NCBI RefSeq assembly: GCF_004339015.1
Contig: NZ_SMFQ01000003.1
Span: 1,054,001-1,118,000, forward strand
Direction of reading: 5' to 3'
Origin: Cocleimonas flava
Lineage (GTDB): Bacteria > Pseudomonadota > Gammaproteobacteria > Thiotrichales > Thiotrichaceae
Length of the DNA stretch: 64,000 nucleotides
Shown here: positions 9,070 through 16,768 of the stretch, piece after piece
Layout of the letters: each line of letters opens with the position of its first letter
Numbering within the stretch: position 1 is the stretch's first letter
Notes under the pieces: model-generated
Databases searched by the model: none
What the model was told of the DNA's origin: nothing
Seen by the model: only the letters and a program-made list of their open reading frames with translations
Program-made: the position numbers and the translations under genes

Positions 9070-9831
9070 CTATAACATAACACCAATAATCTGCTTAAGC
9101 GCCAGCACAGAAAGCAGCACCAGGATTACCCGATCAAACACGACTGCATTCATTCGTCTGCCAATCATTTCACCGACAGGCAAACCTGCAAACAATGGAA
9201 TAAAGGCAAGCAAACCTACGACAAAGGTTTGAACATTCATCAAGCCGTAGGCTATTAGTAATGGTATTTGAGCGACGCACATTGCGATGAAGAATACCGA
9301 TATCGTAAAAATAAACACCGACCGGTTTAACTTAATAGCGTTAAGAAAGGTAAGCGATACAGGGCCTGAGATACCGAGGGCTCCTTGCAACACTCCTCCA
9401 CTCAGACCTGCAAACCAGGCTAATTTTTTTGCACGTTCAAGCGGCAGTTGGAACACGGGCTTGGTCAGCCTTAATACGATATAGGCGATTACAATGAGCG
9501 CCATTAAGATATTCAGTTGATCTATTGGCACGTAGGCAAGCATCATCGTACCTAGTGCCGCGCCTAATAATCCGGCAATAGCGAAATTACGTGTGAATTT
9601 GGGTTCCAGATTGTAGTTTCGGTATTTATAAATCTGCAGTGTATTACTGAGGATGTTAGGAACAACCAGAATAGTGACCGCAAGACGTATATCATAGAAC
9701 GCGGTGATCACGGGTATGGCAACTATGGGCATTCCCACACCCGTTGCGCCTTTAAGGACTCCACCTAAAAATATGGCAAAAAATATTGCCATAACCCCAA
9801 AAGAGTCTGTATTTGAAAGATTAGAAAACAT
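9070..9831 (-). CDS. TauE/SafE-family sulfite/anion exporter
   Basis: This 253-residue integral membrane protein has about eight hydrophobic segments in two pseudo-repeated halves. Each half begins with a Gly-rich turn typical of TauE/SafE (GGVLKGATGVGMPIVAIP near 18-35; GGVLQGALGISGPVSLTF near 150-167). Relatives export sulfite, sulfoacetate or other organic anions across the inner membrane. The substrate cannot be read from the sequence. It stands alone, with AT-rich spacers and repeats on both sides. Confidence 0.88.
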   Translation of the reverse strand: MFSNLSNTDSFGVMAIFFAIFLGGVLKGATGVGMPIVAIPVITAFYDIRLAVTILVVPNILSNTLQIYKYRNYNLEPKFTRNFAIAGLLGAALGTMMLAYVPIDQLNILMALIVIAYIVLRLTKPVFQLPLERAKKLAWFAGLSGGVLQGALGISGPVSLTFLNAIKLNRSVFIFTISVFFIAMCVAQIPLLIAYGLMNVQTFVVGLLAFIPLFAGLPVGEMIGRRMNAVVFDRVILVLLSVLALKQIIGVML

Positions 9832-9940
9832 TTTATTTCACTAGATTCTCTTAACAACATATTCGTTTTGCAGCTAAAACAGATTGTTTTATTTTAGATA
9901 CAAATACTATCGTAGTAGCTATCCGTTGATTCCGTGGTTT

Positions 9941-9996
9941 TTTATATACATTTTTTTATTAACGTTTTTTATATACCGCTTTTTTATATACGGAAA
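9941..9996. repeat. TTTTTTATATAC short tandem-like repeats
   Basis: TTTTTTATATAC occurs three times within 56 bp (at about 9939, 9967 and 9983), with a degenerate TTTTTTTATTAAC between. It lies in the 5' region of the exporter gene. Confidence 0.5.
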
Positions 9997-10031
9997 GTAC
10001 GACCTTAATACGTAGAGCTTCGCTTTTTTGA

Positions 10032-10682
10032 TTATGCGATGAAAGTAGCAAGCTGAACGAGTCTGCCAGCATTTGCCGGTGACTCTGCCGCTATGAGCTC
10101 TGCATTCATGCCATCACTGGTCATAACCCTTTGTAAAGCCTGTTCTTCACTTAAACCAACGTCCACATGACGTTTCATCAATCGTCGCTTACATTCATCC
10201 ACAGAGACATTCAGATACCATGCTTCATCAAATACTAAATCTCGTAATTGACTCCAGGGATCAGCATCCAGAAGCAAATAATTTCCTTCGACCAGCACAA
10301 TCCGATGGGGTTTCAACAGCTTTATATCATCTTCAATAGGATCGCCGATGCGATGATCAAACGAGGGAAAGGAGCCCTCGCCCGAACGTTTAGCCTCAAT
10401 GAGCTCATTGGTGAATCTGGCCGAATTGAACGTAAAAGGCGCACCCCTTCGCATGTGAGCCTCTGCGGGGTCATCCATTTGATCCAACTCGCTTCGATAG
10501 TAATGGTAGCCATCAAGAGGAATGACGAGCAACAAATCCACTAGGCGTTTTTGTAATTCTGCAGCAAGCGTGCTTTTCCCACTACCTGGGCTACCTGCAA
10601 GCCCTATCCACAGCTGTTCTCCTTCGACCATTTTATTGGCTCTGTCTCCAAGCTCTGCTGCTAGCTCATCATATTCTTGCAT
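10032..10682 (-). CDS. Nucleoside/nucleotide kinase-family P-loop protein (uridine kinase/PRK-like)
   Basis: The Walker A motif GSPGSGKS (residues 30-37 from the chosen start) and the downstream VIPLDGYHYYRSELDQMDD resemble the uridine kinase/phosphoribulokinase family. VLVEGNYLLLD and RRLMKRHVDVG also fit. The substrate is unknown; the YggC/YFH7 group is the nearest I recognise. I start it at the ATG at 10682, which has AAGGAG about 10 nt upstream. The open frame runs on to 10844, but that extension only translates a dispersed repeat and a C-run. About 216 residues. Confidence 0.85.
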   Translation of the reverse strand: MQEYDELAAELGDRANKMVEGEQLWIGLAGSPGSGKSTLAAELQKRLVDLLLVIPLDGYHYYRSELDQMDDPAEAHMRRGAPFTFNSARFTNELIEAKRSGEGSFPSFDHRIGDPIEDDIKLLKPHRIVLVEGNYLLLDADPWSQLRDLVFDEAWYLNVSVDECKRRLMKRHVDVGLSEEQALQRVMTSDGMNAELIAAESPANAGRLVQLATFIA

Positions 10683-10797
10683 GTGTTCCAGACTCCTTTT
10701 TAATTGAAGAATAGTTGAAAAGCTTAAGAACACTGTTAAATTTTTTACGATTTTATTAATTAATAATAAAAATCCCCCCCCTTTTTTTAATAAAACA

Positions 10798-10825
10798 CAC
10801 CCCTCTGGTTTCAGGCGTTTTTTTT
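10798..10825 (+). repeat. C6TACTT element, divergent copy
   Basis: CACCCCTCTGGTTTCAGGCG followed by eight T. It lies in the divergent gap between the kinase gene and the deacylase gene, preceded by a run of eight C and seven T at about 10774-10788. Confidence 0.6.
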
Positions 10826-10872
10826 CTAAGCTATCATTCTGCAATCACTTAAACCAATGATAGATAAAACCA

Positions 10873-11421
10873 ATGGCCCATTCCGATAGACCCAACCCTG
10901 AAACAATTACTCTGGAAAACGGCAACTTAGCCGCAACGCCCGATCAAGTGATCGCCGCTATTGAAGCGTTAAACTTCGAACAGGAAACCAAAGTCCACGA
11001 ACCACTTTTTACTGTGGAACAATCCAAAAAAGTGACTTTCGACAAACCCGGTGCAAAAACCAAAAACCTATTCTTACGCAATAAAAAAGGTCGTATGGTT
11101 TTATTAGTGGTAGAACAAGATTGCATGATTGAGTTAAAAGAACTGCGCGACAAATTAGAACTCACTGGCGGACATTTATCGTTTGCCAGCACTGAACGTT
11201 TGGGTCAATATCTTGGCGTGGTGCCTGGTTCAGTATCACCGCTAGCGTTAATCAATGATCATTCAAACAGCGTACAAGTCTTTATTGAGAAGGCTTTAAT
11301 CGAACAGGGATGGATTTATATGCATCCTTGCAGAAATACCCACACTACAAGAATGCGTTGCGATGATTTGCTCACATTGCTTGAAAGCTGGGATCATCCG
11401 GCTGGGATAATAGAATTTTGA
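10873..11421 (+). CDS. YbaK/ProX-type aminoacyl-tRNA deacylase
   Basis: This 182-residue protein belongs to the prolyl-tRNA synthetase-associated editing superfamily, nearest to PrdX/ProXp-ala. That enzyme hydrolyses Ala-tRNA(Pro) in trans and keeps proline codons accurate. Diagnostic segments are TKNLFLRNKKGRMVLLVV near 55-72, LGVVPGSVSPLALIND near 118-133, and the late FIEKALIEQGWIYMHP block. It stands alone. The ATG start directly follows the repeat-bearing spacer shared with the kinase gene. Confidence 0.9.
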   Translation: MAHSDRPNPETITLENGNLAATPDQVIAAIEALNFEQETKVHEPLFTVEQSKKVTFDKPGAKTKNLFLRNKKGRMVLLVVEQDCMIELKELRDKLELTGGHLSFASTERLGQYLGVVPGSVSPLALINDHSNSVQVFIEKALIEQGWIYMHPCRNTHTTRMRCDDLLTLLESWDHPAGIIEF

Positions 11422-11536
11422 ATCAGCTGTTCTTGATTATCACTTTCCATTAATCGGTTCAAAAGGCGCAAACTTTTAATCACGGTATAATAAAGACTAA
11501 AATAATAACAAGGCGCTCGTCACGCCATAACTCGCT

Positions 11537-11830
11537 ATGCCATATATAGAAAAACACAAACTAACCGCAATCGGAATTTACATCATCGTTGTATTATTCG
11601 AATGGTTTAGCGGCGGACAACAAAATGGATTGGCAGCCGCAGCCGTTTTGGGATTACTGCTTGTATTGATTGTATTCAGCGGTGTTTTTGCGTTTCTGGG
11701 AAGTTTTGGCTTTATGGAATCTTTCGCTAGCGATCACCGCGAAGGGCTTTCGACAAACTCGGTTTCATTCCTGGGCTGGATACTGTTTCTTATCGGATGC
11801 GCTTTTTTCCTGTTTAACTGGAATACTTAA
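11537..11830 (+). CDS. Small inner-membrane protein, unknown function
   Basis: A 97-residue protein with three hydrophobic segments, at about 10-27, 33-58 and 76-95, and few charged residues outside the ends. A TATAAT box at about 11486-11491 lies 46 nt upstream. I do not recognise a family. A dispersed element starts 75 nt after its stop codon. Confidence 0.65.
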   Translation: MPYIEKHKLTAIGIYIIVVLFEWFSGGQQNGLAAAAVLGLLLVLIVFSGVFAFLGSFGFMESFASDHREGLSTNSVSFLGWILFLIGCAFFLFNWNT

Positions 11831-11904
11831 TCAGCGTTAATGTCTTAATTCGACGCATAAAGTGTTGAATCCACTCTTTTAAGTAAATACAAATTTAACA
11901 AACA

Positions 11905-11931
11905 CACCCCCCTACTTTGAGGCGTTTTTTT
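11905..11931 (+). repeat. C6TACTT element, exact core
   Basis: Exact core CACCCCCCTACTT, then TGAGGCG and seven T, downstream of a plus-strand gene. A degenerate T-rich stretch with repeated TTTTTACAGA-like words continues to about 12016. Confidence 0.9.
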
Positions 11932-12098
11932 ACAAAGCATTTTTACAGAGATTTTTTGCAGAGCCATTTTGAAGACCTTTTTTAAAGAACCTGTTTACAG
12001 AAAGTTTATATACAGCTCTTAATTCATAATTATTTATTTGCATTTGCGCTATTGATTAGCACGACATAAAGTGTCGCTTCATTATCTCGAATTTCATT

Positions 12099-12521
12099 AT
12101 GTCGAATATAAAAGCCGAATATAAAAACAGCCCACTGAAAAACATGCGATTACCTCCCTCAAAATTCTTTCTTTTTTTATTGTTTTTCAGCTTATGTTTG
12201 ATGGTATTGCTTAGCATTATTGGACATTATTACGAAGAACAAATAATACAAAGCATCGGCGAACAACAAGCGGCTAAAATGGCAAAGCTTATCTTCGTTG
12301 TTATCGGAGGCATGTTTGCTATTTCCAGCATGACTTTGTTTATCCGTAACTTTCCCGGGAAGATAATAAAAGTCATCAGGATTGAAAACCCGGAATTGGC
12401 GACGAAATTATCAGCGTTATTGAACCCCTTGCGCTTAGACCGTTTTGCATTCTTGTTTAATGTTTTTATTATTTTGGGCTTACTTTATATCGCTTATGCA
12501 ATCCAGAATGGAACTGTATAA
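12099..12521 (+). CDS. Predicted membrane protein, unknown function
   Basis: A 140-residue protein with three hydrophobic stretches, at about 24-45, 62-82 and 116-136, separated by basic and acidic loops. The start is the ATG giving MSNIKAEYKNSP. No family was recognised. Its neighbours are unrelated small genes and repeats. Confidence 0.6.
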   Translation: MSNIKAEYKNSPLKNMRLPPSKFFLFLLFFSLCLMVLLSIIGHYYEEQIIQSIGEQQAAKMAKLIFVVIGGMFAISSMTLFIRNFPGKIIKVIRIENPELATKLSALLNPLRLDRFAFLFNVFIILGLLYIAYAIQNGTV

Positions 12522-12603
12522 ATAGTATTTGGTAATAGCTTTTTTAGTTAGTGACTTTAAACGAAACTAGATGACAAACACCAGATAATGGCGCAATAAA
12601 AAA

Positions 12604-12664
12604 GACACCTCCCAACTTTTAAGCTGTTTACATGGGAGATGAAGCCCAAAAGCCGGAAGGTGTC
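12604..12664. repeat. Nested inverted repeat between convergent genes
   Basis: The outer arms are GACACCT at 12604-12610 and AGGTGTC at 12658-12664. Nested inside are CTCCCA at 12609-12614 and TGGGAG near 12634-12639. CACCTCCCAACTTTT in the left arm resembles a decayed C6TACTT element. It lies between the membrane protein gene and the convergent ankyrin gene. Confidence 0.55.
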
Positions 12665-12807
12665 ATATTTATTCAAACCTGAACAGGTACCCTTTAGACC
12701 CATTCAAATTTGAATAAAACGGAAAGTTACGTGGATTCACATAACCTTTAAAACTTGCTATCTACAAAATTTTTTTATCAGAGAAACGAAAAATCAATCT
12801 GTCACGA

Positions 12808-13452
12808 TTAATTTCTACCTCTGGAAATACGTTTAGCAACGTCAACCAAACCAACACGCTGTGCCACTTTGATGGCTGTCTCACCTGATTTATTTTTATG
12901 CGCCAAATCAAACTGTTTGGTTTCTATCAATTTATTGATGATTCTTTTATTTCGTCCTTCAAGCGCATGAAACAAGGCATTGTTACCAGAAGCATCAATC
13001 GCTGCTAAGTTGCCACCGCTTTTGAGAATCTGTTTGAACAGTGTCTCGTTTCCTTTTTTTGCCGCATAATGCAATGCTGATGCACCTTTGTTATCCTGCA
13101 TATTGATGTTTCTGCTTTTCTGAATCAGCAAAGATGCAATCTCCTGTTTATTCGTTTTGATCGAATAAATTAGAGGTGTGGTTCCGGTGTTATCTGCCAC
13201 ATCAACCTTGGAACCGTGCTTTATCAAGCTTTCAACTATAGCGACCGTGCTAGTGTCTACTGCATGCATTAATGGTGTCGTGTTATAAACGGAAACATCC
13301 AAATTAGGATTTACGCCATTTCGTACTAAAGACTCGACTAATGGCTTATTCTGCGTTTGAATTGCATTGAGCAATTCGTCTGCTTTTGTGAAAGCAGAAG
13401 CGTGAGTATTCAGCGCAAAGATCAGTGATGCTGCAAGCATTTTAATTTTCAT
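12808..13452 (-). CDS. Exported ankyrin-repeat protein
   Basis: After a signal peptide (MKIKMLAASLIFALNTHASA), the protein consists of about five ankyrin repeats, with recurring TPLMHAV, TPLIYSI, SALHYAAKKG, NALFHAL and ETAIKVAQRVG. It probably works in the periplasm through protein contacts; no partner is identifiable. I prefer the ATG at 13452, which has GGGGA about 8 nt upstream, over a TTG start 15 nt further out. About 214 residues. An 18-bp palindrome lies upstream. Confidence 0.85.
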   Translation of the reverse strand: MKIKMLAASLIFALNTHASAFTKADELLNAIQTQNKPLVESLVRNGVNPNLDVSVYNTTPLMHAVDTSTVAIVESLIKHGSKVDVADNTGTTPLIYSIKTNKQEIASLLIQKSRNINMQDNKGASALHYAAKKGNETLFKQILKSGGNLAAIDASGNNALFHALEGRNKRIINKLIETKQFDLAHKNKSGETAIKVAQRVGLVDVAKRISRGRN

Positions 13453-13523
13453 TTTATGATTCCCCAATCATGTTATTTGTCCATATTATGATCCTCCCAC
13501 AAACCACAATTAGATTCTTGAGT

Positions 13524-13541
13524 GCAATCACTAGTGATTGC
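13524..13541. promoter_or_regulatory. Perfect 18-bp palindrome, candidate operator
   Basis: GCAATCACTAGTGATTGC reads the same on both strands. It lies 72 nt upstream of the ankyrin start and about 195 nt upstream of the divergent hydrolase gene. No T-run follows, so an operator is more likely than a terminator. Confidence 0.5.
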
Positions 13542-13736
13542 TGACAAGTTAGTAGTTGCCTATTTACATTAGGTTCATTTTAATTTTTTATAGGTGGGAG
13601 ACTCTTGAAATCAGGGGTGTTTCTATTTTTCGATATTCTAAGTTTCATGTTATTTATCCGGTTTCAATGCGACGTAAACACAAGAATGATTAATGCTCTA
13701 CTGAAACGACTTTTTTAAGGTAACCTTGTTAATCAT

Positions 13737-14312
13737 ATGAATAACACCCACAGCACGCATAAAAATCAACCGTTACTGCTTCTCATCGATTTACAAAAAG
13801 CCATCGATCATCCCGATTGGGGCGAGCGCAATAATCTTGATGCTGAAGAAAACATAGCAACGCTTTTAGCGCACTGGCGAAACAACGATTTGCCCATCAT
13901 CCATATAAAACACACCTCTGTGGAACCCGATTCTCACTATCGGCCGCATCAGGAAGGGCATGATTTTAAAGCGGTTGCCCAGCCTGAAACACACGAAGAA
14001 GTTATCGAAAAACACACAAACAGTGCTTTTATAAATACACCTTTAGAGCAGATTTTACGTGCGAGAAATATTGAAGATGTCGTCATTATCGGTGTGATTA
14101 CCAATAACTCGGTAGAAGCGACAGCGCGTATGTCGGGTAATTTAGGATTTAATACAACGGTCGTTTCAGATGCGACTTTTACTTTCGGTAAAAAGGACTA
14201 TTCGGGAAAGTGGCACGATGCTCAGCAAATTCACGATATATCATTATCGAATATGGCTGGTGAATATGCGCAGATTATGAGCACCAAGGAATTACTTAGT
14301 TCTATGGATTAA
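13737..14312 (+). CDS. Isochorismatase-family hydrolase, Cys nucleophile replaced by Ser
   Basis: The 191 residues follow the cysteine hydrolase fold. They carry the Asp in LLLIDLQKAI near 13-22, the Lys in VIEKHTNSAF near 88-97, and the late block VIIGVITNNSVEATAR then MSGNLGFNTTVVSDATFTF. Where classic members have Cys in the GxxT-x-x-C-V motif, this one has Ser (TNNSVEAT). Similar Ser variants may form their own subgroup. Whether it is an active hydrolase is open. It stands alone. Confidence 0.8.
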   Translation: MNNTHSTHKNQPLLLLIDLQKAIDHPDWGERNNLDAEENIATLLAHWRNNDLPIIHIKHTSVEPDSHYRPHQEGHDFKAVAQPETHEEVIEKHTNSAFINTPLEQILRARNIEDVVIIGVITNNSVEATARMSGNLGFNTTVVSDATFTFGKKDYSGKWHDAQQIHDISLSNMAGEYAQIMSTKELLSSMD

Positions 14313-14349
14313 AAACGAATGCATTTTAGATGACGACCTGATTCAGTCA

Positions 14350-14514
14350 CTATTTTGCAGCGCTTCCAGACAGAAACATAAAAGGTATCGCTAACGGACC
14401 AAACACTAGGCCCATCACTGTCCAAAAAGCGGTATTTGCTCCTCGGTTTTTGGCTAAATAATGACAAACAACGCCACTTATTAAAAAGGGAATCGACCCT
14501 ATCAGGTAAAACAT
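14350..14514 (-). CDS. Small (54-residue) membrane protein
   Basis: A short frame encodes 54 residues beginning MFYLIGSIPFLISG. It has two hydrophobic segments (about 1-18 and 32-49) around a basic AKNRGANTAFW loop, and ends FMFLSGSAAK. The AKxRGxNxxFWxVMGLxFGPLA pattern recurs in small proteobacterial proteins I have seen called hypothetical. AGAGGTG lies just upstream of the ATG. It sits between the hydrolase gene and the LysR gene, 29 nt after the LysR stop codon, and may be cotranscribed with it. Confidence 0.65.
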   Translation of the reverse strand: MFYLIGSIPFLISGVVCHYLAKNRGANTAFWTVMGLVFGPLAIPFMFLSGSAAK

Positions 14515-14543
14515 AACACCTCTATTGCGTTTGATTTATGCAC

Positions 14544-15425
14544 TTAAACTGCTCGGAATAATCGCTTCAGGATATCACTTAACACCACGATATCGGGATC
14601 TTGTTTGCGTTTCGTTTGATAGGCAAAGCCAACAGGTAGCTTGAATGAAGCCCCGGGCCAGACACAGATTTCACCTCTATCAAGCATGGGTTGTGCTTCT
14701 TCTTCCATAATTAATGCCAAGCCCGCTCCTGACTTTATTAACTCATTCACATAAATTTCAGAGGTCGCTTCCGTATTCCATTCGGGTGATTTCTCGATGC
14801 CTTCAAACAACCTATCCAATATATCAAGATAAGGACATTGAGGCGCAGGATAGATCCAGGGCAGATTAGCGAGACTTTCGATATCTTCATTCAATAACTG
14901 ATCTTGCCATTTAATTGAACCAGCGATGTGAATAGTCGTTTCTGTTAGCTGGATACTTTCCAGATCTTTATCATCGTTTTGACCGAAGAAGAACGTCCCA
15001 TCCAGAGAGCCATTGGATAATTGCTCCATAAGTACGGGGGTGTTACCCGCCACAATATTCGCTTTAACACTGGGGTGATGGGTGCGCAATTCGTCGATGA
15101 GTTTACCCAGCTTTAAAAACACCGCGTCAGCATTCAAACCAATACGTAATTGCGTTGATACTTTGTTTTGCAGCATCTTGGCCTGCAAACGAATCTCGTC
15201 ACTCGACTCTAAAATCTGCAAGGCTTTAAGTTTTAGCGCTTCGCCATTTTCAGTCAGCTGCATACCTGTTGAAATTCGATTAAACAGTTTGATATCAAAC
15301 TCTTCTTCAAGCGCTTTTATATGCGCACTGAGTGCAGGCTGACTGATAAATAAACGATCAGCGGCTTGAGTGAGATTGCCAGTTTCGGCAATCGTGATAA
15401 ATGATTTTAGTTGATAAAGTTCCAT
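14544..15425 (-). CDS. LysR-family transcriptional regulator
   Basis: The 293 residues have an N-terminal winged helix-turn-helix (MELYQLKSFITIAETGNLTQ, then LFISQPALSAHIKALEEE to about residue 43). A periplasmic-binding-protein-like effector domain follows from about 90. Such regulators usually control a divergent neighbour, but here the divergent side carries only repeats for 430 nt. Its target may be the small membrane protein downstream or a distant gene. Confidence 0.9.
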   Translation of the reverse strand: MELYQLKSFITIAETGNLTQAADRLFISQPALSAHIKALEEEFDIKLFNRISTGMQLTENGEALKLKALQILESSDEIRLQAKMLQNKVSTQLRIGLNADAVFLKLGKLIDELRTHHPSVKANIVAGNTPVLMEQLSNGSLDGTFFFGQNDDKDLESIQLTETTIHIAGSIKWQDQLLNEDIESLANLPWIYPAPQCPYLDILDRLFEGIEKSPEWNTEATSEIYVNELIKSGAGLALIMEEEAQPMLDRGEICVWPGASFKLPVGFAYQTKRKQDPDIVVLSDILKRLFRAV

Positions 15426-15546
15426 TTGCTCATAGTGTCATCATTTTTTAAAGCGGACAATCGCATTTGCTGATCGGTGCGTTTTGAATTGCTTATTGAT
15501 GTCGCTATTAATAAAACAGTTATGCCCCTACCGTTATGCCCCAATA

Positions 15547-15606
15547 AATGTACATCGACGATTCCTTACGGAATCTACGATGGACTTTTCTGGCTCTTGG
15601 TGAGCT
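15547..15606 (+). repeat. Composite repeat, truncated copy R2
   Basis: This is nearly identical to 15657-15716: the loop reads TTAC here and TTGC there. It breaks off after TGAGC, halfway through the second hairpin, and lacks the C6TACTT end. Confidence 0.85.
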
Positions 15607-15656
15607 CTCATTCCGAAAAAATTCGAGTCAGAATATGCATTAGTCTTATATCAATC

Positions 15657-15752
15657 AATGTACATCGACGATTCCTTGCGGAATCTACGATGGACTTTTC
15701 TGGCTCTTGGTGAGCCTAGAAAAGCCACCCACCTACTTTGGGGGCATTTTTT
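15657..15752 (+). repeat. Composite two-hairpin repeat, full copy R3
   Basis: Hairpin 1 is GATTCC-TTGC-GGAATC. Hairpin 2 pairs CTTTTCTGGCTC with GAGCC(T)AGAAAAG. The element at 15726-15752 ends it. Compared with R1, two base pairs of hairpin 2 change on both arms so that pairing is kept. Confidence 0.85.
15726..15752 (+). repeat. C6TACTT element in R3
   Basis: CACCCACCTACTT, then TGGGGGCA and six T. It forms the 3' end of composite repeat R3. Confidence 0.8.
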
Positions 15753-15858
15753 AATTCTCTCTCCGAAGATTCCGTTTATACTTAACAGCTGACTGATACC
15801 ATTAGATCAAAACTAATGATTAGTATCGAATTAATAAAGATTTGAGAGAGCAGTATCC

Positions 15859-16704
15859 GTGAAATTAAGCGCAGAAGAATTTAACAAACTAGAACATAAG
15901 TCGATCACCCTATTGGGAATGTCGGGCGTGGGCAAAACCTTTTTGTCGAATATTTTACGCCAGAGCGGCTGGTTTCATTACTCCGGGGATTATCGTATTG
16001 GAACGCGTTACCTAAGCGAACCGATTCTGGATAATATTAAAATTCAGGCGATGCAGGTTCCTTTTCTGCGCGATCTATTGCGTTCGGATTCGATCTACAT
16101 CAACAATAATATGACCTTTGAAAACCTCGATGCCGTGTCGACTTTCTTAGGCAAAATTGGTGATCCTGAGTTAGGTGGTTTATCGCTGGAAGAATTCAAG
16201 CGCCGTCAAAACCTGTTCTATCATGCAGAGCATGCTGCAATGTCAGATGTGCCGGAATTCATGAGCAAAGCACGTCAAATTTATGGTTTGAATAACTTTA
16301 TCAACGATGCTGGCGGCAGCCTGTGCGAAATAGAAGATGACGCGCTACTTGATATGTTGGCAGACAACACCATAATTTTGTACATTCAGGCGAATAAAGA
16401 TGATGAAAAACGTCTTATCGATCGTGCCAATGCATCACCTAAACCGATGTATTACCGCGCCGAATACCTGGATGAACAACTTGCCATTTATATGGAAGAA
16501 AACCAGCTAGAATACGTAGCGATGATAGACCCAGATGAGTTCGTACGCTGGGTATTTCCACGCCTATTCTACAATCGCATTCCCCGCTATGAAGCGATTG
16601 CACAAAAGTACGGTTACACCATTAAAACGGAAGATTTATACCAGATTAAAACCGAATCTGATTTTTTAGAATTAGTGAAAAAAGCCATGACGGAGCAGGC
16701 TTAG
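15859..16704 (+). CDS. P-loop ATPase/kinase-like protein, upstream of metA
   Basis: The 281-residue protein has Walker A GMSGVGKT at residues 20-27, followed by a kinase-like core and a long helical C-terminal part. No further family motif is certain. It is separated from metA by 64 nt on the same strand. A linked role in methionine supply or another shared condition is possible but unproven. It starts at the GTG at 15859. Confidence 0.7.
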   Translation: MKLSAEEFNKLEHKSITLLGMSGVGKTFLSNILRQSGWFHYSGDYRIGTRYLSEPILDNIKIQAMQVPFLRDLLRSDSIYINNNMTFENLDAVSTFLGKIGDPELGGLSLEEFKRRQNLFYHAEHAAMSDVPEFMSKARQIYGLNNFINDAGGSLCEIEDDALLDMLADNTIILYIQANKDDEKRLIDRANASPKPMYYRAEYLDEQLAIYMEENQLEYVAMIDPDEFVRWVFPRLFYNRIPRYEAIAQKYGYTIKTEDLYQIKTESDFLELVKKAMTEQA

Positions 16705-16768
16705 CCTTTATTAATCTACCGCGTTTTAACGATACCCGGTTTTATAAAGTAGCTAGCCAACAACAAAA

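Larger units (their letters stand above)
15426..15858. other. Gene-free stretch with composite repeats R2 and R3
   Basis: The only open frame of note (78 codons, from 15477) is a translation of the repeats and is not a gene. The stretch holds truncated repeat R2, full repeat R3 and a C6TACTT element. The promoter of the following P-loop/metA pair presumably lies after 15755. Confidence 0.7.

Noticed and set aside
10683-10844. N-terminal extension of the P-loop kinase
   Set aside because: It reads through a repeat and homopolymer runs. The internal ATG at 10682 has a strong ribosome site.
15477-15713. 78-codon open frame
   Set aside because: It only translates composite repeats R2 and R3, and its residues repeat with them.
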